Positions 58,303 through 64,000 of a DNA stretch of 64,000 bases are shown here, one piece after another. The notes under the pieces were generated by a model that saw nothing but the letters and a program-made list of their open reading frames with translations, did not search any database and had not been told where the DNA came from. Position numbers and translations under genes: made by a program. Origin of the DNA: an uncultured Sutterella sp. GTDB lineage: Bacteria > Pseudomonadota > Gammaproteobacteria > Burkholderiales > Burkholderiaceae_F. Positions within the stretch are counted from its first letter, which is position 1; every line of letters starts with the position of its first letter. The DNA is taken from NCBI GenBank assembly GCA_905213905.1, contig CAJMKD010000003.1, forward strand, positions 62,001-126,000. Reading direction: 5' to 3'.

Positions 58303-59985
58303 CTAGACCATGTCCTTCAGTTCGCGGCGCAGAATTTTGCCGACGGCGGTTTTCGGCAGACTGTCAGCAAAAACAATCACGTGTGGCATCTTGTAGCCGG
58401 TCAGCTGCGTGCGGCAGTATTTCTTAACGTCGTCAACTGTAAGGTTGGGGTCCTTTTTCACAATGACGGCCTTAACAGTTTCTCCTGACTTGGCGGAAGG
58501 AACGCCGACGACGCCGACTTCTAGGACACCGGGCATTGAAGCGATAACGTTTTCAACTTCATTCGGATAAACATTGAAGCCCGAAACCAAGATCATGTCC
58601 TTCTTGCGGTCTGTGATGGAAATGATGCCCTTGGCGGTCATGTGGCCGACGTCGCCGGTGCGAAGCCATCCATCCCGCATTACGTTGGCGGTTTCCTCAG
58701 GTTTTTTCCAGTAACCGAGCATTACCTGCGGGCCGCGCACGCATATTTCACCTGTATAGGGCGTAGGATCTTCGCCTTCGGGCACAACGCCGAGATCGCG
58801 GAAGCCGTCGCCGCGGATTGAAACTTCGGTCGAAGGCAACGGAGCGCCGACGGAACCGTCCCAAGGCGCATTAGGAATGTTTCCGCAAACGGCTGGACTG
58901 CATTCAGTGAGGCCATATGCTTCAAGAATGTTGCAGCCGGTTTGTGCCTTCCAGGTTTCGGCTACAACACGCTGAACTTGCGTGCCGCCGCCAGCAGTCA
59001 TCTTGAGACGTGAGAAGTGGTGGGATTTGAAGCGCTCGTTGCGAAGCAGTGCGGCAAAAAGGGTGTTGACACCAATAATGACTGAAAAATCCCATTTGAC
59101 GCATTCTTTCGCAAGACCGTCAATATCGCGTGGGTTCGTGATGAGCACCATCGTCGAACACCAGTGCGTAAAGACGAGCGTCGCTGCGAGCGAAAAGATG
59201 TGGTAAAGGGGAAGCGCCGTCATGACGACTTCTTCGCCTTCCTTAAATGCAGCGGAAATCCAGGCGCTGATTTGCGTAATGTTGGCGACCAGGTTTCTGT
59301 GCGTAAGCTCAGCACCCTTGGCAATGCCCGTTGTGCCCCCTGTATATTGCAGGAAGGCAATATCGGTGTTTTGGATGGGAACGGGCTTGAAAGCGGTTGA
59401 GCTGCCGATTTCGAGCGCTTCGCGGAAACCCACGGCCTGCGGAATCGAATAGGGCGGCACCATTTTTTTCACCGAACGGACAACGAAATTCACAATTTGC
59501 CGCTTCGGGAAGGGGAACAGGTCGCCCACGGCCGTTGTGATGACGTCCTTGCAGGCCGTTCCGCCGATGGCTTGTTCCAGTGTTTTGGCAAAATTCTCGA
59601 TGATTACGATCGCTTTGGCGCCCGAATCGCGAAGCGTATGGTTGACTTCCCGAGCCGTGTAAAGCGGATTGACGTTCACAACGATCAGACCTGCACGAAG
59701 AATGCCGAAAACTGCGACGACATATTGCAGCAGATTCGGCATCATGACAGCAACGCGGTCGCCAGGCTTCAGGTCTGGTCTTGATTGAAGATAGGCGGCA
59801 AACTGCTTGCTGAGCTCAACCGTTCGACGGTAACTGAGCCCGACGCCCATGTTCGTGTATCCGATGCGATCGGGAAACTTGCGGGCCGCCTCGTCCAGAA
59901 TGGCGGGAATGCTCGGATAAAGATCCGGGTCAATTTCATGCGGAACGCCCTCAGGGTAGGCGGAGAACCAAGGAAATTCAGACAT
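58303..59985 (-). CDS. fadD: Long-chain fatty acid-CoA ligase
   Basis: 560 residues of the AMP-forming acyl-CoA synthetase family: P-loop YTGGTTGIAKGAELTHRN, EAYGLTECSP, GEICVRGPQVMLGYWKKPEET, WLRTGDVGHM, DRKKDMILVSGFNVYPNEVE and the C-terminal catalytic lysine LPKTAVGKILRREL. It activates exogenous or recycled fatty acids, acting at the inner membrane. No other beta-oxidation gene is nearby, so degradation is not implied; incorporation into phospholipid is equally possible. Start at ATG 59985 (MSEFPWFSAYPEG); the frame's first codon is a TTG six codons upstream. Confidence 0.94.
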   Translation of the reverse strand: MSEFPWFSAYPEGVPHEIDPDLYPSIPAILDEAARKFPDRIGYTNMGVGLSYRRTVELSKQFAAYLQSRPDLKPGDRVAVMMPNLLQYVVAVFGILRAGLIVVNVNPLYTAREVNHTLRDSGAKAIVIIENFAKTLEQAIGGTACKDVITTAVGDLFPFPKRQIVNFVVRSVKKMVPPYSIPQAVGFREALEIGSSTAFKPVPIQNTDIAFLQYTGGTTGIAKGAELTHRNLVANITQISAWISAAFKEGEEVVMTALPLYHIFSLAATLVFTHWCSTMVLITNPRDIDGLAKECVKWDFSVIIGVNTLFAALLRNERFKSHHFSRLKMTAGGGTQVQRVVAETWKAQTGCNILEAYGLTECSPAVCGNIPNAPWDGSVGAPLPSTEVSIRGDGFRDLGVVPEGEDPTPYTGEICVRGPQVMLGYWKKPEETANVMRDGWLRTGDVGHMTAKGIISITDRKKDMILVSGFNVYPNEVENVIASMPGVLEVGVVGVPSAKSGETVKAVIVKKDPNLTVDDVKKYCRTQLTGYKMPHVIVFADSLPKTAVGKILRRELKDMV

Positions 59986-60102
59986 AAGCAAGTGCAGGCG
60001 CAACGCGCTGCGGCGGCGCAGTTTTTTGTTAAGGCTCGCAGTTTAGCCGAATCCGCCGCAGCTTCCGAGTATTGAACTAAGGGATTTCTAGAAAATTCAT
60101 AT

Positions 60103-60133
60103 AAAAAAAGACGCCGGCAATCCTGACGGCGTC
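60103..60133 (-). terminator. Terminator of hemG
   Basis: GACGCCG (60110-60116) pairs with CGGCGTC (60127-60133), followed by seven T on the minus strand. Confidence 0.86.
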
Positions 60134-60162
60134 AAAGCAAACTTAATTTGCTGCGATTGGAT

Positions 60163-60702
60163 TTAGGCGTTAAGCGTTAGGCAGTGACGTGCATATTCCT
60201 TGACGTCGTCCCAATTCGTGTAGTCGACGATGGCTGTCGGATCCGTCGGTCCCTTCGTCATCTTCATGATCATCTGAATGGCCATGGTTTCGTACCAATT
60301 CCAATTCGGATAGTCGACCTTGCCGGCAAAACAGTGCGCATCCTTCGGCTTCCAAGGATTGGTTTCAAGGAACTTGCGCGTGTAGACGTTGCCTTCGATC
60401 GTGCACTTGGCTGGGGTGCGGGCAACGACGGAAACCGAGAAAAAGCTGTTGGCTTTGGCGTCAAGCACCGACTTGTACTTATTCACGAAAGCGCGGAAAG
60501 ACTTGTGGAATTTGCCGTAGATGACGGGGGCGCCAGCAATGACGAGGTCATACTTGTTCCAGTCGAGCCCTTCGCGGTCTGCTTCAAGAACGGTCATAAG
60601 GTCGGCCTGGTTGCCTTCGGCGATGACCGTCTCCCAAATTCGACGGGCGATTCGGGCAGTATGGCCGCCGTGACTGTAGTAGAGAACCAGAACGGATTTC
60701 AT
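60163..60702 (-). CDS. hemG: Menaquinone-dependent protoporphyrinogen oxidase HemG
   Basis: A flavodoxin-fold enzyme that oxidises protoporphyrinogen IX to protoporphyrin IX with quinone and can work anaerobically. 179 residues from MKSVLVLYYSHGGHTARIAR (FMN phosphate loop); IAGAPVIYGKFHKSFRAFVNKY, FFSVSVVARTPAKCT, RKFLETNPWKP and YPNWNWYETMAIQMIMKMTKG closely parallel E. coli HemG, including the long insert absent from flavodoxins. The frame is open upstream to 60864 but family similarity begins at this Met. Monocistronic. Confidence 0.92.
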   Translation of the reverse strand: MKSVLVLYYSHGGHTARIARRIWETVIAEGNQADLMTVLEADREGLDWNKYDLVIAGAPVIYGKFHKSFRAFVNKYKSVLDAKANSFFSVSVVARTPAKCTIEGNVYTRKFLETNPWKPKDAHCFAGKVDYPNWNWYETMAIQMIMKMTKGPTDPTAIVDYTNWDDVKEYARHCLTLNA

Positions 60703-61224
60703 CGATTTTTCTCCATGTGGCGCATGACCGCTCCCAGCGGCTTCATGCGGGCCGAAGGTTGTCTTTTTCTGCGGTTTCGTACGAAAAAAGCCGCAAAAGT
60801 ATTCGTCGGGAATAATTGTAAAGTTTGCCGCAGACCGGCGTTGCAAAAGTGGTGGCGCAGCCAACTTCGCAGGTTATCTTAACGGGCTGCGCTTCTTTTT
60901 GTCTTAAGAGAGATAAAGCAACCGCGGCGATCCTGAGATCGTGTAATGGAAAAAAAAGGCTGCATCGACGCGGCGGATAAAAATGTCGGTGTAAAATCCG
61001 CAGATCGCCGCAATGCCGCTTTGGGGTGCAGCGGCGACGAAAACGTCTGCGTCCAGCCGGCGGCTCATCGCAAGGGCAATTTGTCTTTAGGTAGCTCACC
61101 CGAGCGTCTGAGTGAGCCGCTCGCTTTGTGAGCGGCGTGTCGACCGAAGAGCAAACAGGCGCGCCGAAAGCATTGCCGCCATTGACGCGGCATTACTCTT
61201 TTATTCAATACAACCGAAAGATTT
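60703..61224. other. Gene-free region upstream of infA with hairpins
   Basis: 522 bp between divergent hemG and infA. No ORF here is convincing. The half next to infA holds GCTCAC/GTGAGC (61094-61099, 61112-61117) and GCCGCTC/GAGCGGC (61116-61122, 61130-61136), adjacent and sharing two bases. It probably contains the hemG and infA promoters and a long infA 5' leader. Confidence 0.55.
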
Positions 61225-61482
61225 ATGGCAAAGGAAGATCTCATCGAGATGACGGGGCAGGTTCTGGAAGTCCTTCCGGACGCTCGTTATCGCGTGAAGC
61301 TTGATAATGGGCACGAACTTGTGGCGTATACCAACGGCAAAATGCGCAAGCACCATATTCGCATTCTTGCCGGCGACCGCGTTTCGCTCGAACTTTCGCC
61401 TTACGATCTGACGAAGGGCCGCATCACCTTCCGCCACATCGAAGGGCGTCCTCCCGTTTCGAATCAGAACCGCCGCCGCTAA
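61225..61482 (+). CDS. infA: Translation initiation factor IF-1
   Basis: An 85-residue S1/OB-fold protein: AKEDLIEMTGQVLEVLPDARYRVKLDNGHELVAYTNGKMRKHHIRILAGDRVSLELSPYDLTKGRITFRH, nearly the whole IF-1 consensus. It occupies the ribosomal A site during initiation. It has about 13 extra C-terminal residues (EGRPPVSNQNRRR), unlike the classic 72-residue form, and stands alone outside a ribosomal-protein operon, as does the second infA that many betaproteobacteria carry. Confidence 0.95.
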   Translation: MAKEDLIEMTGQVLEVLPDARYRVKLDNGHELVAYTNGKMRKHHIRILAGDRVSLELSPYDLTKGRITFRHIEGRPPVSNQNRRR

Positions 61483-61532
61483 TCGGTGAGTCGGCAATCA
61501 GATAAAGCTGCGATCAGCTTCTAGGCGTCTGA

Positions 61533-61571
61533 TAAAAAAAACCGCTTGTTGTTTGAGCAAGCGGTTTTTTT
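61533..61571. terminator. Bidirectional terminator between infA and the ynbB-like gene
   Basis: AAAACCGCTTG (61538-61548) and CAAGCGGTTTT (61558-61568) enclose a 9-nt loop, with long A/T runs outside. Confidence 0.92.
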
Positions 61572-61597
61572 CATTGGTTCAAGATGCTCGGACTAAG

Positions 61598-62569
61598 TTA
61601 GAACGCATCCTTAAAGGTAATAAAGAAAATGACCGTGAGGTGATAAAACACCGGCGCGGCGAAAGTCAGCGGTGCAAGTCGGGCAAGCAGGCCGCGCGTG
61701 ATGTAAATGTCGCCTTCGCCGGCAAGGCGTTCTGCTCCCATGCTGCGTCGGACGCAATTAAACACGAGATCGCCGAGCACGCCAGAAATCACGATGGCAA
61801 GTGCCATCAAAAGCGCCTGCCAGAAACGGAAGGGCGTTATCCAGTACATGGCGGCGCCGGCGAGAAAGCCGCAGCAGCACCCGGCGGCCGTGCCTGCCAC
61901 TGTACGACCTGCGTTGAAGCCGAGCGATTTCTTGCCGATCATTGAGCTCAGGATCGCAGCGGAGAAGTCCGAAACGAAAATGACGAGCAGGAAAAAGAGC
62001 ATCAGAAGCGGTCCTGACGAACTGTACCTGGTGAGGTCAAGCATGGCGATGGCAGGTGCATGGCTGACGCAATAAACACATAGCATGATGCCCCATTGAA
62101 CTTTAGCAACGCGTTCGAGGTAGCGGTCTGTGTCCTTGGAGAGCGCTGTGACGACAGGCAACGCCAGGAAGAGATAAACAGGGATAAAAAGCGTATAGAT
62201 TTCAGGGAGATCAAAGCCAATTGCGACGTATTGCACTGGTATTGCGAGATAGAACGCGATTACAAGCGCATAGTGATCGGTCGATTTAGTTGGCGTAATG
62301 GCAATGAACTCGCGCAGCAGAAAGAAGCTTATGAGCGCAAAGAAGACAAGAAGCGTCGGAATGCCGACTGCAAAAGCAATCGTGAAAACGACAATGAGCC
62401 ACCACGCCATGCGCACGCGCGAATTGACGATTTGCAGGCGGAAGCGTTGCTGAAGGTTGGCGACGCGCTTGCGGGCCCATTGTCCGTAAAACGTGCCGCC
62501 GGCGGCGATAAGCGAGAGGCCGACGAGCAAAATGACGTACGCCTCTTGAATAGTGAATCCGAGTCTCAT
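61598..62569 (-). CDS. CdsA-family phosphatidate cytidylyltransferase, YnbB-like
   Basis: 323 residues, about eight membrane helices. The C-terminal part follows the CdsA layout (FVSDFSAAILSSMIGKKSLGFNAGRTVAGTAAG, VISGVLGDLVFNCVRRSMGAERLAGEGDIYITRGLLARLAPLTFAAPVFYHL), with conserved Asp and Arg but without the classical 'GHGGxxDRxDS' ending. FFALISFFLLREFIAI near residue 75 matches YnbB-type paralogues. It would make CDP-diacylglycerol. It overlaps the plsC-like gene by 4 bp (ATGA), forming a coupled PlsC-CdsA pair. Whether it is the main CDP-DAG synthase cannot be told. Confidence 0.83.
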   Translation of the reverse strand: MRLGFTIQEAYVILLVGLSLIAAGGTFYGQWARKRVANLQQRFRLQIVNSRVRMAWWLIVVFTIAFAVGIPTLLVFFALISFFLLREFIAITPTKSTDHYALVIAFYLAIPVQYVAIGFDLPEIYTLFIPVYLFLALPVVTALSKDTDRYLERVAKVQWGIMLCVYCVSHAPAIAMLDLTRYSSSGPLLMLFFLLVIFVSDFSAAILSSMIGKKSLGFNAGRTVAGTAAGCCCGFLAGAAMYWITPFRFWQALLMALAIVISGVLGDLVFNCVRRSMGAERLAGEGDIYITRGLLARLAPLTFAAPVFYHLTVIFFITFKDAF

Positions 62570-63177
62570 GCGTTGGCCAATGAAATGACGGCGTTACGCG
62601 CGCGGTTGAGAAAGTCGTCCTTGAGGTCTTCCGGCGAGTGTTCCAGCGGTGCGCCAAAGCGAACGGAGCAAACCGTAGGAACCGGAATAAGAACGCCCTT
62701 GGGCATGGCGCGGTGAAGATTTTCAATATAGACGGGTATCAGTTCGACATCAGGGAACTCCCGCATCAAGCGCCAGATGCCCGATTTGAACGGGCTGGGA
62801 AGCGGTTGAGGACGCCGAGTGCCTTCAGGAAAAATAATGAGGGAATCGCCTTGAGCGAGCGCTTCGCGCAGCGGATCAAGCGGATTGGCGTGCTCCGTGC
62901 GGCGGCGGTCAACCAAGACTGCGTGAAGCTCGTCGACCGCAATGCGGCGCCGAATCCCGGTTTCCCAATAGTCTTTTGCCGCCACAGGGCGCACATGCGG
63001 CCGCAGCGCCGGGGGCAACGAGGCCCAGATGACGATCGTGTCGAGATGACTCGTGTGATTGGCAAAGTAGATGCGCTGTCTGGCTGAAGGCGCACACCCC
63101 TGCCAATGCGGGTACGCGCCTACAAGCAGGCGCGTCAGCCACACGATGGGGGTCATGAGCTTGAAGGAATTGAGCAC
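62566..63177 (-). CDS. PlsC-family acyltransferase, short form
   Basis: 203 residues. HxxxxD is H41-TSHL-D46, followed by KDYW, and FPEGTR is at 116-121. It lacks the long N-terminal helix of the plsC at 9558. Upstream of and overlapping the CdsA-like gene, so the two likely act in sequence (lysophosphatidate to phosphatidate to CDP-DAG), as in E. coli ynb-type clusters. Start ATG 63177. Confidence 0.88.
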   Translation of the reverse strand: MLNSFKLMTPIVWLTRLLVGAYPHWQGCAPSARQRIYFANHTSHLDTIVIWASLPPALRPHVRPVAAKDYWETGIRRRIAVDELHAVLVDRRRTEHANPLDPLREALAQGDSLIIFPEGTRRPQPLPSPFKSGIWRLMREFPDVELIPVYIENLHRAMPKGVLIPVPTVCSVRFGAPLEHSPEDLKDDFLNRARNAVISLANA

Positions 63178-63244
63178 GCTTTTACCCGTGGTTCAGTAGA
63201 TGATTGACGCTCATTATAGGAGTCATGACGTTAGCTTCGCGCGG

Positions 63245-64000
63245 TCACTCGAAAGCGGTGCCGCCTACCGTAAGCGCATCAATGCGCACGGTTGGCATGC
63301 CGACGCCCACTGGTATTTGCTGGCCGTCCTTGCCACATTGACCAGTACCGTCATCGAGTGCGAGGTCGTTGCCGATTAATTTAATCTGCTGAAGCGCTGT
63401 TTTACCGTCTCCGGAGAGCATGGCGCCTTTCACGGGGCGGGTGAGCCTGCCTTGTTCAATCAGCCAGGCTTTTGACATGTTGAAGACGAACTGGCCGTTC
63501 GTGATGTCAACTTGTCCGCCATTGAAATTTTCTGCATAAATCCCGTATGGCACGGAGGCTATGATCTCTTCGCGCTCGTAGCGGCCTGGCAACATAAAGG
63601 TATTGGTCATCCTCGGCATCGGGAGTGAAGCGAAGCTTTCTCTTCGTCCGTTTCCTGTGGAGGACCGCTTCAAAAGCATCGCATTGGCGAGATCAAGCAT
63701 GGTGCCAACGAGCCGGCCGTTGTCGATCAGAACGTTGCGTGATGTCGGCGTGCCTTCATCGTCAAAAGCGAGTGAGCCACGCCTGCCAACCAGCGTGCCG
63801 TCGTCGACAACAGTGACGCCCGCAGCAGCAACACGCTCGCCGAAGCGGTTGGAGAATGCTGAAGTGCCTTTGCGAATGAAGTCGCCTTCCAGGCCGTGGC
63901 CGACCGCTTCGTGCAAGAGAATGCCCGGCCAGCCGGAGCCGAGCACAACGGGGAAAATGCCGGCAGGCGCGGGTGAGGCTTCAAGATTGTGCAAGGCTTC
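63245..64000 (-). CDS. tldD: TldD metalloprotease, C-terminal part
   Basis: The frame runs off the right edge, so the N-terminal half is outside. The subunit TldD of the TldD/TldE zinc protease unfolds and cleaves modified peptides such as microcin B17 precursor and CcdA. Visible: the metal motif HEAVGHGLEGD (HExxxH type), RKGTSAFSNRFGERVAAAGVTVVDDGTL, FDDEGTPTSRNVLIDNGRLVGTMLD, LPMPRMTNTFMLPG and GGQVDITNGQFVFNMSKAWLIE. The C-terminus GVGMPTVRIDALTVGGTAFE is complete. Position 63994 is not the start. Confidence 0.94.
   Translation of the reverse strand, partial: EALHNLEASPAPAGIFPVVLGSGWPGILLHEAVGHGLEGDFIRKGTSAFSNRFGERVAAAGVTVVDDGTLVGRRGSLAFDDEGTPTSRNVLIDNGRLVGTMLDLANAMLLKRSSTGNGRRESFASLPMPRMTNTFMLPGRYEREEIIASVPYGIYAENFNGGQVDITNGQFVFNMSKAWLIEQGRLTRPVKGAMLSGDGKTALQQIKLIGNDLALDDGTGQCGKDGQQIPVGVGMPTVRIDALTVGGTAFE

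Noticed and set aside
60184..60882. A 232-codon plus-strand frame opposite hemG
   Set aside because: It is antisense to the HemG family match and its own sequence has no family features.
1..64000. CRISPR array, prophage or insertion sequence
   Set aside because: No regularly spaced repeats, integrase, transposase or phage structural genes were seen; the repeats found are short and local.

Overview
The window reads as a contiguous piece of a betaproteobacterial chromosome, most likely a gut-type Burkholderiales of the Sutterellaceae (Sutterella/Parasutterella-like). That placement is inference. It rests on gene order that I recall from Burkholderiales (miaB-phoH-ybeY-corC-lnt-glyQS-plsC-ygjP; lptD-surA divergent from amgK-murU; dusB-fis-purH; metG next to apbC), a Bug/TctC-type solute receptor, HemG-type haem synthesis, an NAD-type malic enzyme and no aerobic respiratory genes. 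Coding density is high, and I see no prophage, insertion sequence, CRISPR array or defence island.

Layout. 1-11.6 kb, plus strand: end of thiD, tRNA-Met, then miaB-phoH-ybeY-corC-lnt (tRNA modification, rRNA maturation, lipoprotein acylation), glyQ-glyS, plsC and a long YgjP-type metalloprotease. 11.6-16.4 kb, minus strand: rsmA, surA and lptD (ribosome and outer-membrane biogenesis). 16.5-27.2 kb, plus strand: amgK-murU (cell-wall sugar recycling), dusB-fis-purH, tolB-pal-cpoB, malic enzyme and scpA. 27.2-39.2 kb is mixed: SulP transporter, metG, a lone Bug receptor, apbC, a thioredoxin-reductase-like ferredoxin reductase, bepA, moaC, an orphan LuxR-type regulator and a tandem universal stress protein. 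39.5-50.3 kb: tcdA, a second Usp, a conserved hypothetical, a small kinase-like protein, ettA, an MnmC-like oxidase, a YecA-like protein, uppP, trmB and metNI. 50.5-64 kb: two tRNA-Lys genes, recA-recX, a TerC-family membrane protein, mnmA, a nitronate monooxygenase, an S4 protein, lrgAB, fadD, hemG, infA, a YnbB-like CdsA paired with PlsC, and the tldD C-terminal region.

Functional themes. Many genes modify or charge tRNA (miaB, dusB, tcdA, trmB, mnmA, the MnmC-like gene, glyQS, metG) and sit near tRNA-Lys(TTT), a substrate of several of them. Envelope biogenesis is the second theme: lnt, plsC (twice), lptD, surA, bepA, tolB-pal-cpoB, amgK-murU, uppP and the CdsA-like gene.

The least ordinary signals are: (1) the tRNA-Lys/recA intergenic region, which has a perfect 15-bp inverted repeat and GGATCATT repeats around a candidate recA promoter but no canonical LexA box near recA; (2) a RecX with an extra N-terminal region of about 207 residues; (3) an MnmC-like protein whose N-terminal third does not look like the usual methyltransferase; (4) a YgjP protease with about 190 extra residues; (5) terminators placed directly on the starts of following genes; and (6) a long structured leader before infA. 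I found no clearly new multigene system.
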